DNA of 64,000 bases from an uncultured Clostridia bacterium (GTDB lineage Bacteria; Bacillota; Clostridia; Christensenellales; CALVMC01), in NCBI GenBank assembly GCA_944342015.1, contig CALVMC010000001.1, positions 1 through 64,000 on the forward strand, read 5' to 3'. Positions 1-7,627 of this stretch are shown here, piece by piece. Every line of letters begins with the position of its first letter. The stretch's first letter is position 1. Under the pieces are notes generated by a model, which was given only the letters and a program-made list of their open reading frames with translations, did not search any database and was not told where the DNA came from. The translations under genes and the position numbers were made by a program.

Positions 1-303
1 CTCATTTAAAACAGCAAAATCCCCATCTTTAACAAGTTTCTTTTTGAACTCTTGTTCGCTTTTTGCTGCGACTTTATGTTGTTCGCTTCCTTTTTTTGTT
101 ACTTTCGTATTATTAAATTGGAAGTGCTCAAGTAAAAGTATATCGTCTTCAATGACTGCATATGCATCAGGGCGTTTTGGGGTTTCTCTAAGTTTAGAGA
201 AGAATGGGTTGAACCTTTGTATCGCAGACAAATCTTCATTAAAACAGTAGGCACCTTGCGGACAAATGTTCATACAAAAAATGGTTCTTTCATAATCTGT
301 CAT
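1..303 (-). CDS. Unknown protein, 5' end only (runs off the left edge)
   Basis: An open frame of 101 codons starts at the ATG complementary to 301-303 and stays open to base 1, so only the N-terminus is visible. A good ribosome binding site (AAAGGTGAG) precedes the start. The N-terminus is Cys-rich (CMNICPQGAYC, residues 10-20), followed by DAYAVIEDDILLLEHFQF (about 46-63) and a Lys/Glu-rich stretch with TKKGSEQHK. The acidic residues followed by LLLEHF could belong to a nuclease-like core, but I do not recognise the family and assign no function. It points away from the rest of the window and faces a gene-poor region. The plus-strand frame over the same bases has no supporting signals. Confidence is in the gene's existence, not its role. 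Confidence 0.68.
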   Translation of the reverse strand, partial: MTDYERTIFCMNICPQGAYCFNEDLSAIQRFNPFFSKLRETPKRPDAYAVIEDDILLLEHFQFNNTKVTKKGSEQHKVAAKSEQEFKKKLVKDGDFAVLNE

Positions 304-446
304 ATAACTCACCTTTTACTAAGTTATATAAATTATATCATATTGTAGGCTTACAAACACTAGTTTTACGTCTAAATATCTTTTTACTTATCGCTGTACT
401 GTACTTTTGCATATTTCCTTGAAAGCTAAGGTGGTTAATGCTCTTA

Positions 447-598
447 TTGAAAATCCGAGCTCCAGTGTTTAAATTCCTAATAGGTTTTTCTCTTTTTTTG
501 ATGTATTCGTTGCAATAGAATATTAAAAACCATTATGGATAGGGTAGTATTTTTATCCACTAAACCCAGTTTGGAAGCTGAATTTTCAGCTTCTTTTT
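447..598 (+). ncRNA. Possible small RNA ending at an orphan terminator
   Basis: A terminator at 574-598 has no plus-strand gene in front of it. Upstream, TTGAAA (447-452) and TAAATT (470-475) are spaced 17 bp and could be a weak promoter. The would-be transcript (about 482-598) contains GGATA/TATCC and GGGT/ACCC self-complementary segments between about 537 and 568 before the terminator stem. This is inference from structure only; the terminator could equally be left from a lost gene. Confidence 0.25.
574..598 (+). terminator. Orphan intrinsic terminator
   Basis: GAAGCTGA (574-581) pairs with TCAGCTTC (586-593) around a four-base loop, followed by TTTTT. The T-run is on the plus strand only, so it ends plus-strand transcription, although no plus-strand gene precedes it. 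Confidence 0.6.
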
Positions 599-900
599 AT
601 AAACTTTCAGTTTTAAGTTTAAATTTTTAATTAATGGTTAGTTAAATACCGTTAATTTGCCGACAGAAAAACACTTAACAAAATTTACGGATTTGAAATT
701 ATCAATATCTATTTTTTAAATATCAAATGGAGTTTCCCAAAAAAATTATAAAATAAATTATAATAATTAAAAGAGTAATTAAAAAAATTTTTCCCTGCGG
801 TTTAATTATAGAGTATAAATAAATATAAATAATTCGACAGTAAAGTTTTAAAAACTGATGAAACAAATTATTTATTCAAATGATTGACATTAAAGAGGCA

Positions 901-942
901 ATAATAATATACCGACAGCAAATTTTATCGGGTATATTATTA
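901..942 (-). terminator. Terminator of the Spo0A-domain gene
   Basis: TAATAATATACC (902-913) and GGTATATTATTA (931-942) form a 12 bp AT-rich stem just past the stop codon of the minus-strand gene that ends at 956. The minus strand continues into a T-rich stretch. The T-run is interrupted by A residues, so termination may be partial. Confidence 0.55.
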
Positions 943-955
943 ATTTGAATCTTTA

Positions 956-1276
956 TTATATAGTATAAAGATGCGTTGCTATTATATCAATAAATTCCGA
1001 AACGCTTGGTTTTTCTTTTAAAGGATATCCTGCGATTTCATTTAAAAGTTCTCTGTTTCCTTTTTCCCAACAAACATTGATTACAGTTCTTATGTTTCTT
1101 TCTACGCACAGGGAAGAAGTATTGAAATGCTTTGCGATTTGCGGATATAATTTTTTAGTAATTGATTTTAGCATATCTTCGTTTTCACAAGTTAGATTGA
1201 CTGCGTATATCAGCATATCAAAACCGGCGTATTTCGACGAAATACCGAGTTTGTGTATCAAAAGTTTAGTTTCCAT
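956..1276 (-). CDS. Stand-alone Spo0A C-terminal DNA-binding domain protein
   Basis: The 106-residue protein matches the Spo0A C-terminal (effector) domain along its whole length. Recognisable blocks are LIHKLGIS near the N-terminus, ITKKLYPQIAKHFNT (about 39-53), VERNIRTVINVCWEKGN (about 58-74, the DNA-recognition helix region of Spo0A) and the end motif PSVSEFIDIIATHL. The phosphoacceptor receiver domain and linker that make up the first half of normal Spo0A (about 265 residues) are absent, and no receiver domain lies next door. The start is fixed by GAGGTGAC seven bases upstream. The protein should bind DNA of the 0A-box type, but it cannot be switched by phosphorelay in the usual way. It may be a constitutive or expression-controlled regulator. 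It is transcribed alone and divergently from the ORF at 1373. Confidence 0.85.
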   Translation of the reverse strand: METKLLIHKLGISSKYAGFDMLIYAVNLTCENEDMLKSITKKLYPQIAKHFNTSSLCVERNIRTVINVCWEKGNRELLNEIAGYPLKEKPSVSEFIDIIATHLYTI

Positions 1277-1292
1277 AAAGTCACCTCAGTAT

Positions 1293-1307
1293 TAGTTATT
1301 AACTAAA
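1293..1307. promoter_or_regulatory. Palindrome upstream of the Spo0A-domain gene
   Basis: TTAGTT (1293-1298) and AACTAA (1302-1307) are a perfect inverted repeat with a 3-base spacer, placed between the divergent genes and just upstream of the minus-strand ribosome binding site. It could be an operator, or simply an AT-rich coincidence. Confidence 0.25.
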
Positions 1308-1372
1308 TCTAATATTAATAAACCTAAAAATTATCATATTTAACAAAAAAAGACATAAAAATACAAATAATA

Positions 1373-1798
1373 TTGTACTATTTTTTTATTATAATATTAC
1401 TTTGTACCATATTGGAAATAAAATGTAAAACTATAAAAATTTTAGGAGATTTTGTAAAAGCTATTGTAAGGGCAATTAAAATGTTATATTTTGATAATAT
1501 GGAATATTATATGGAACTTTATACAAAGGAAAAAATTTCTTTAAAAAACCGTTCAGTCTTTCAAAAATTAAACGACGGTACTTATTTTATAAAAGATATG
1601 TTGACGGTGCAGCTTGAAGAAAAAGCAGATGGCGGAATATTACTTATATTGTCGGGCAACGAAAACGTGCTTACCGAAAAAGAACTGAAAAAGGAAATAT
1701 TTCTTCTTCTTGAAAATTGTTTTCATGTTAAAAAAAATTCTTTGAAAATTGTAAAAGATTTAATTTTTTCTGAAAACAAAAAAGCCGAAGGAGCATAA
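1373..1798 (+). CDS. Small unknown protein with hydrophobic N-terminus
   Basis: An open frame of up to 141 codons begins with TTG at 1373. The first 16 residues (YYFFIIILLCTILEI) would be a membrane segment or signal. The rest is soluble, Lys/Glu-rich, with DGTYFIKDMLTVQLEEK and a GGILLILSG strand, ending in FSENKKAEGA. No clear ribosome binding site precedes the TTG. An ATG at 1481 has AAGGG eight bases upstream and may be the real start, which would remove the membrane segment. I do not recognise the family. It lies between the divergent Spo0A-domain gene and the LRR lipoprotein, 162 bp from the latter, with no clear terminator between. Confidence 0.45.
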   Translation: MYYFFIIILLCTILEIKCKTIKILGDFVKAIVRAIKMLYFDNMEYYMELYTKEKISLKNRSVFQKLNDGTYFIKDMLTVQLEEKADGGILLILSGNENVLTEKELKKEIFLLLENCFHVKKNSLKIVKDLIFSENKKAEGA

Positions 1799-1960
1799 TA
1801 TTTAATATTTTAGCGTTAAAATTGCGATATGAGATTGCAATTGTATTTATTAAACCTGATTTTAAAAAACCTGCTTTTTTACTATTATCTCAAACAGTAT
1901 TGATTTATTTTTTAATTTAGTTTAAAATATTATATATTATCAACTGAAAGGCGGTGTAAT

Positions 1961-4900
1961 ATGAAAAAAATCACGGTATTTTGTATAACGCTTATAATCA
2001 GTATAACTTTTTTATTTGTATTATCGGCGTGCAATTTATTTTATCATATACCCGGACAAAAACATGAGAATAATGAAACTGCAAATTATACCGTTACCTT
2101 TCAGACAAACGGCGGAACGGTTGTTGAGGCTTTTACGGGGCAGATAATTGAAGTATCGCCGCAAACCACAAAAGAAGGTTCGATATTTAAAGGCTGGTAT
2201 TTAACTTCCGACTTTTCGGGAAGTTCTGTAACTTTTCCTTTTACACTTTCCGAAAACTGCACTTTGTATGCAAAATGGCTGGAAATAGGAACAGACGGAT
2301 TAGTGTATTCGTTTGATGAAAGTACGCAAACTTATATTATAACAGGGTATGAGGGAAACGGAAGCGATTTGGTTATTCCTTGTCAAAGAGAAGGATATGC
2401 GGTTGAAGGAGTAGCCGACGGAGCTTTTAAAAACAATACTCTTATTAAAAATGTAACCTTTCAGAAAGGGGTAAAAAAAATAGGTGACGAAGCCTTTTCA
2501 GGATGCAGTCAGCTTTCGACATTGATTTTAAATGAAGGGTTAGAATATATCGGAAATTCTGCTTTTAAAAATTGCTTGCTGATTTCCAACATTGAAATTC
2601 CCGTTTCCGTTTTATCGATAGGTCAGGGAGCATTGTCGGGTTTAAGTGCTCTTAATTCGATATCTATGCCTTTTTCGGGGGCACGCAGTACACCTGAAAC
2701 CGACGAAGAAAATTTATTCGGTTATATTTTCGGGACAGAATCTTATGAGAATGCGATTGAAATAACTCAGACAATAAACGGTAAAAATTACACTTATTTT
2801 ATTCCCGGTAAATTGAAAAGCGTAACCGTTTATACGGGTTCTGTTTTTATAAATTCTTTTTACGGGATAAAAAACATTCCGACTTTTATCATCGAGGGCG
2901 GAAGTGTGATTTCCGATTACGCCTTTTACAATGCACAGGATATAGAAACCGTGTCTGTTGCTTCTGTAACGAATATCGGTATTTCGGCATTTGAAAATTC
3001 GGAAATCAAAGAATTGAAGAATACAAACAATGTAAAAGTTCTTGGAGAAAATGCTTTTAAAAACTGTCAGAATTTATCTTCCCTTAATTTTAGTTCTTTA
3101 ACCGAAATCGGAAATTATGCTTTTTCGGGATTAAGCGGTATAAACAATAAATTTATATTAAGCGGCAGCGTAACGAGCATAGGCGAAGGAGTGTTCGAAG
3201 GTTGCACTTTTCCCATCGAATGGAATTCGACTTTAACTACTTTGGGAAAAGCTTTAAAAGGTTATGTGGGAGAAAGTTTTACCGTTCCCTCTCAGATAAC
3301 GGCATTAAATGCAGGAGAATTTGAAAATTGTACGGCTTTAATAAATTTTCAAGCCGATACCGAGATAACTGCTTTCGGGCAGGATAGTTTTAAAAATTAT
3401 AAAGGAGCTTCTTTGACAGTTCCCGCAAATGTCGTTACGATAACAAATGCTTTTTCGGGTGCGGTATGCGATATAAGTTTCGAGACGGGAAGAGCCTCTT
3501 GCGTAAGACTTGTAGGACAAGGTGCATTTGCAAACGGCGGTATTTCAAACGAAGCATCTGCAACTAACGGTTCGGAAAACAGAAAATCACAGATTAACTT
3601 CAACGGCGAAATGAATTTGATTTTAGGTGAAGAAGCTTTTAAGGATTCGTATTACGAAATAAATTGGGGCGGTGCGACTATTTCTTCAATAGGTTTAAAC
3701 TGTTTTAACGGTTATAAAGCCGAATGTCTTGTTTTCGATAAAGGAACGGAATTTACCGATTCCGTTTTCAGCGGTTATTTAGGGAACATCGATTTTAATA
3801 ATGCAAACGATCAAGACGGTTATATTTTTGCAAGCGGAGCATTTAACGGTTACGGTTCAACCGACAGCGTTATAGACTTGAATTTTAATGCTCAATTTAG
3901 GGAAAATGCATTTTCAGGCTGCAATGCGACGGTAATAATCGCAAAAAACAGTTATCAGTTAAGTACAAGAATGTTCAACGGGTTTTCCGGCAAGTTAATA
4001 CTTAAAAACGATACTTTGCTTGGCGAGAAAACTTTTGAAAATTCAGATGCCGAAATTATATGGGAAGAGGAGTCTTTCTCGTTTGTTTATACAATATCCA
4101 CAAATAGCTTTTACGGTTTCAAAGGCAGTCTGACTTTCCCGACTGGAAATTATACCGTTAAATCGTCTGCCTTTGAAAATGCAAATCTGATTTCTTTAAA
4201 TTTCAAAAACGGCTCTTCGATTTCGGTAATAGAAGGCGGGGCTTTTAAAAATTGCGGATTTTCAGTATCGGAAAACGGTACTGAGAATGTTGCAGCTCAA
4301 AATGTAATCAATATAAACCTATCCGAAGCCACGATTAAAACAGGCGCATTCGAGGGTTGCTCTGCCGATTTAATTTTTACGGGACTTGCGTCTGAGATAG
4401 AAACACAAGCCTTTCTGAATTATAAAGGACACAAATTATGTTTACCTGAAATTAATACTTTGGGCGTGAATATTTTATACGGCGCTACCGATATAGAAGA
4501 AATAGAGTTTGAAAGTTTTAAAGAAAACACCCTTTTAGGAGACTATTTCGGCGGCACGGCAGGGGAATTGACTTATACGGCAACTCAGCGTAAAGATGTC
4601 AGCAGTCTTGACGGCGAAACCTTTGCCGCTATTTTACCGTTATCGTTAACCAAGGTAACGGTTAAAAGCGGAACTTTAAGCGCAGGCACTTTTTCCGACT
4701 GTGTAAGCGTAACCGATTTAATTATCGACTACGGCGTAACCGTTTTAGAAGGTGCGCTTTATTATGCAAGAGGTCTTGTAAATCTTACTTTACCATATCT
4801 GTCCGGGTTCGATACAAAGCATTTTGCCTCTTATTTGTTTACTTCATTGGCGGAAAATTCGGATAACTTAAATATTATTTCGGATATTGCCTACGGGACA

Positions 4901-5878
4901 GGTACTATAAGTTTTACCTTTCCTAAAAATCTGAATACAATAACCTTGGATTTGAATTATGCCGTTGACGGACAGGATATATATATTCAGAACGAGACTT
5001 TTGTTTCTCTTCCTATAAAATATTTCTATTTATTGACGCCGACAGGTATTCAGAACGGTACCGATATTTCCATTTCGCTGGGCAAAGATGTGTTCAGGAA
5101 CTGTACAAATCTTCAAACCCTCGTTATAGGTGAGACCGTTAAAAGCATAGGTATCGAAAAAAATCAGGACGCAACCAATCCCGACCAAGAGTTTTCAGGT
5201 CCTGCAAATCCCGGTATATTATACGGCTGTTGGGCGCTTACCGATCTGACGGTTCCGTATTTAGGTCCGAAAGCTTTAATTGTAAACAATCCGGAGTATT
5301 TAAATTTCTATAATTTAGGTTATCTTTTCGGCGAAGTTGACTCTTTGGAAACAAATATCGAGGGAGTAACGGTAACAAACATAAACGGTTATAATTTTTA
5401 TATTCCCGATTCGCTGATTAAAGTTAAAGTGGATTTCGGAAGATATGCAACCTCCGTAACTACGAAACTTATAATCTACGATTCGGCGTTTGCAAATTGC
5501 AGTAATATACAAAGTATTGTTTTTAAAGGATTTATCGGAGAGCTGAGATCCAAAGTCTTTGCAGGGACAAATCTCAACAGTATCGAGTTCGGTTTGGATA
5601 GCGATTTTACCGTTAAAGGAAACAATCATTTTCAAGGTTGCCAAGCAAGCTCATGTGTAGTTTATATAAGTTCAGGTAATTTAATCAATTTATTAAATGA
5701 TTCAAGTGCCTCTTTAACGGGAGAAGGCGATTTTGCTTGGGGAATTTCCACGGTTTATTCTTTTAGAGCAGAGTGGTATACCGGTGCAAAAGAAGAAGTA
5801 AAAAATATGTTTGAAAGCGTGGAGTCGGATACAAACTATCAGTTTAAGTATATAAACATAACTTCGACGGAACAGTAA
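1961..5878 (+). CDS. Giant BspA-type leucine-rich-repeat surface lipoprotein
   Basis: A 1305-residue exported lipoprotein. The N-terminus is a lipoprotein signal (MKK, hydrophobic core, lipobox LSAC with Cys24 as the lipidated residue). Residues 43-106 form an InlB B-repeat/Listeria-Bacteroides repeat (VTFQTNGG...FKGWY...LYAKW). From about 110 to the end run many copies of the BspA-type LRR_5 unit, recognisable from AF-x-N/G-C motifs such as AFSGC, AFKNC and AFENA alternating with short beta strands. Such proteins are cell-surface binding or adhesion proteins in gut and oral bacteria; the ligand cannot be told from sequence. The start has a strong site (AAAGGCGGTG). It stands alone, with no clear terminator on either side. 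No LPXTG or S-layer anchor was seen; the lipid is the likely anchor. Confidence 0.88.
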   Translation: MKKITVFCITLIISITFLFVLSACNLFYHIPGQKHENNETANYTVTFQTNGGTVVEAFTGQIIEVSPQTTKEGSIFKGWYLTSDFSGSSVTFPFTLSENCTLYAKWLEIGTDGLVYSFDESTQTYIITGYEGNGSDLVIPCQREGYAVEGVADGAFKNNTLIKNVTFQKGVKKIGDEAFSGCSQLSTLILNEGLEYIGNSAFKNCLLISNIEIPVSVLSIGQGALSGLSALNSISMPFSGARSTPETDEENLFGYIFGTESYENAIEITQTINGKNYTYFIPGKLKSVTVYTGSVFINSFYGIKNIPTFIIEGGSVISDYAFYNAQDIETVSVASVTNIGISAFENSEIKELKNTNNVKVLGENAFKNCQNLSSLNFSSLTEIGNYAFSGLSGINNKFILSGSVTSIGEGVFEGCTFPIEWNSTLTTLGKALKGYVGESFTVPSQITALNAGEFENCTALINFQADTEITAFGQDSFKNYKGASLTVPANVVTITNAFSGAVCDISFETGRASCVRLVGQGAFANGGISNEASATNGSENRKSQINFNGEMNLILGEEAFKDSYYEINWGGATISSIGLNCFNGYKAECLVFDKGTEFTDSVFSGYLGNIDFNNANDQDGYIFASGAFNGYGSTDSVIDLNFNAQFRENAFSGCNATVIIAKNSYQLSTRMFNGFSGKLILKNDTLLGEKTFENSDAEIIWEEESFSFVYTISTNSFYGFKGSLTFPTGNYTVKSSAFENANLISLNFKNGSSISVIEGGAFKNCGFSVSENGTENVAAQNVININLSEATIKTGAFEGCSADLIFTGLASEIETQAFLNYKGHKLCLPEINTLGVNILYGATDIEEIEFESFKENTLLGDYFGGTAGELTYTATQRKDVSSLDGETFAAILPLSLTKVTVKSGTLSAGTFSDCVSVTDLIIDYGVTVLEGALYYARGLVNLTLPYLSGFDTKHFASYLFTSLAENSDNLNIISDIAYGTGTISFTFPKNLNTITLDLNYAVDGQDIYIQNETFVSLPIKYFYLLTPTGIQNGTDISISLGKDVFRNCTNLQTLVIGETVKSIGIEKNQDATNPDQEFSGPANPGILYGCWALTDLTVPYLGPKALIVNNPEYLNFYNLGYLFGEVDSLETNIEGVTVTNINGYNFYIPDSLIKVKVDFGRYATSVTTKLIIYDSAFANCSNIQSIVFKGFIGELRSKVFAGTNLNSIEFGLDSDFTVKGNNHFQGCQASSCVVYISSGNLINLLNDSSASLTGEGDFAWGISTVYSFRAEWYTGAKEEVKNMFESVESDTNYQFKYINITSTEQ

Positions 5879-6047
5879 ATACAATCAAATAAGTTTTTGA
5901 GCGAATTTATAATCGTTGAAACAAAAGTAAGTTATATAAATTTAATAACAAGTATCCGCTGTTTTAAAATATACTATTAAATTTACTATATTAAAATCGA
6001 TATTAAATTATTTAATTATCAATCGAAACAATAATTTTTTATAAGCT

Positions 6048-6076
6048 TTGACAAAAGGGTTTTGATATGATATTAT
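6048..6076 (+). promoter_or_regulatory. Promoter of citrate synthase gene
   Basis: TTGACA (6048-6053) and TATTAT (6071-6076) with a 17 bp spacer, about 50 bp before the citrate synthase start. This is a near-consensus sigma-A promoter and supports independent transcription after the LRR gene. Confidence 0.7.
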
Positions 6077-6128
6077 ATTTCATATTAGTTAATTATCAAT
6101 ATCCGTGCAACATCAATTGGAGGTTTGT

Positions 6129-7487
6129 ATGCGAAAAAGGGAAAATAACGATTTATTGAAAAAACTTACCGAAATGTGTCTTGCTAACGATAAATTCAAT
6201 GCGGATTTATATACAAAGTATGATGTAAAAAGGGGTCTTCGTGACATTAACGGTAACGGAGTTGTAGCAGGTCTTACCGATGTTTCCGATGTTGTTGCAA
6301 AAAAGAAAGTAGGGGACGAAATTGTTCCTTGCGAAGGAGAACTTTATTACAGAGGTATTAATATATTCGATATAGTAAAAGCAAGTATAAAAGGGAAAAG
6401 GTTTAATTTCGAAGAAGTCATATATTTGCTGTTATTCAATAAATTACCCAATACAAACGAACTTAACGAATTCAGCAAAAAACTTGCAGAAATGCGTGTT
6501 CTTCCAAAAAACTTTGTAAGAGATGTAATTTTAAAAGCGCCTAGTTACGATATGATTAACAACATGTCGAAAAGTATTTTGACTTTATATTCTTATGACG
6601 ACAATCCTAACGATACATCTATCGAAAATGTTTTAAAGCAAAGCTTGAAATTAATCACCCTTATGCCTCTTCTTGCGGTTTATGCTTATCAGGCGCACAA
6701 TCATTATAATAACAAACAGAGTCTTATTATTCATACGCCTGACGAAAATCTTTCTATTGCGGAAAATATTCTTCATTTGATAAGACCCGACAGCTCCTTT
6801 TCCGAACTTGAAGCCAGAGTGCTCGATATTTCACTCATTCTTCACGCAGAGCACGGCGGCGGTAACAATTCAACCTTTACCACGCATGTCGTAACTTCAT
6901 CGGGAACGGATACATATTCGGCAGTGACCGCTGCTCTCTGTTCTTTGAAAGGTCCTAAGCACGGCGGTGCAAATATCAAGGTTGTTCAGATGTTCGAAGA
7001 TATAAAGGCCAATGTGAATAATTGGGACAACAGAGCGGAAGTTAAAAAGTATGTAGAAAAAATTCTTGACGGAAAGGCTTTTGACGGTAGCGGTTTGGTT
7101 TACGGTATGGGGCATGCAGTTTATTCCGTATCAGACCCGAGAGCGGTAGTGTTTAAAAATTTTGTTGAAAAACTTTCGGGCGAAAAGAATCTTGCAGACG
7201 AATTCAATCTTTATAATATGGTTGAAGAAGTTGCAGTTGAGCTGATTTCCGAAAAAAGAAAAATATATAAAGGCGTAAGCGCAAATGTGGATTTTTACAG
7301 CGGTTTTGCTTACAGAATGCTCGGTCTTCCTCAGGAAATTTTTACTCCTATGTTTGCCGTTGCAAGAATTGCAGGGTGGAGCGCACACAGAATAGAAGAA
7401 CTTATAAACGGCGCTAAAATTATAAGACCTGCCTACAAAAGCGTTTCGGAAAAAAAGAAATTCCTTTCCATAGAACTCAGAAAATAA
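6129..7487 (+). CDS. gltA: Citrate synthase (Si type)
   Basis: This enzyme condenses acetyl-CoA and oxaloacetate to citrate. The 452-residue protein shows the citrate synthase catalytic set: HAEHGGGNNSTF, GPKHGGAN (His about 278), GMGHAVYSVSDPRA (His about 329) and an Asp in NVDFYSGF (about 388). A 2-methylcitrate synthase activity cannot be excluded from sequence. The start is placed at ATG 6129 because TGGAGG sits six bases upstream; an in-frame GTG at 6105 lacks a site. It is a single-gene unit with its own promoter and a strong terminator. Aconitase and isocitrate dehydrogenase are not in the window, but fumarase and malic enzyme follow at 12-14.5 kb, suggesting a split or partial TCA cycle feeding glutamate synthesis. 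Confidence 0.92.
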   Translation: MRKRENNDLLKKLTEMCLANDKFNADLYTKYDVKRGLRDINGNGVVAGLTDVSDVVAKKKVGDEIVPCEGELYYRGINIFDIVKASIKGKRFNFEEVIYLLLFNKLPNTNELNEFSKKLAEMRVLPKNFVRDVILKAPSYDMINNMSKSILTLYSYDDNPNDTSIENVLKQSLKLITLMPLLAVYAYQAHNHYNNKQSLIIHTPDENLSIAENILHLIRPDSSFSELEARVLDISLILHAEHGGGNNSTFTTHVVTSSGTDTYSAVTAALCSLKGPKHGGANIKVVQMFEDIKANVNNWDNRAEVKKYVEKILDGKAFDGSGLVYGMGHAVYSVSDPRAVVFKNFVEKLSGEKNLADEFNLYNMVEEVAVELISEKRKIYKGVSANVDFYSGFAYRMLGLPQEIFTPMFAVARIAGWSAHRIEELINGAKIIRPAYKSVSEKKKFLSIELRK

Positions 7488-7511
7488 CAGTATAAATGGT
7501 AAAAATAGGTA

Positions 7512-7538
7512 AAACGAAGTTTTATACTTCGTTTTTTT
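7512..7538 (+). terminator. Terminator after citrate synthase
   Basis: AAACGAAGT (7512-7520) pairs with ACTTCGTTT (7526-7534) around TTTAT, followed by a T-run. Typical intrinsic terminator. Confidence 0.85.
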
Positions 7539-7570
7539 AGTTTTACTTGCTTTTATCAATGAATAATAAG

Positions 7571-7599
7571 TTGACAAAAGCAATTTTAGTTTGTAGTAT
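7571..7599 (+). promoter_or_regulatory. Promoter of mscS-family gene
   Basis: TTGACA (7571-7576), 17 bp spacer, TAGTAT (7594-7599). It lies downstream of the first possible in-frame start (TTG 7547), so it decides in favour of the ATG at 7628. Confidence 0.75.
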
Positions 7600-7627
7600 T
7601 AATTTATTAAATTCAGGGGTGACAAAA

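Larger units (their letters stand above)
304..955. other. Gene-poor region with orphan terminator and short repeats
   Basis: No convincing gene lies in these 650 bases. What can be seen: a minus-strand frame open from 532 down to a stop at 338-340 (64 residues, no start codon near its beginning, Lys/Arg-rich C-terminus), which may be the tail of a decayed gene; an orphan plus-strand terminator at 574-598; an imperfect inverted repeat at 629-637/649-657; three copies of CGACAG followed by A-rich sequence at 661, 835 and 913; and the terminator of the minus-strand Spo0A-domain gene at the right end. Base composition is strongly AT-rich from about 600 on. The region may mark an old insertion or deletion point. 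Confidence 0.5.

Noticed and set aside
44..250. A 68-codon plus-strand frame at the left end
   Set aside because: The opposite strand has a better frame over the same bases, with a proper ribosome binding site and open to the window edge.
338..532. A decayed transposase on the minus strand
   Set aside because: The 64-residue frame has no start codon at its beginning, no recognisable transposase motif and no terminal inverted repeats nearby. Kept only as an unexplained remnant.
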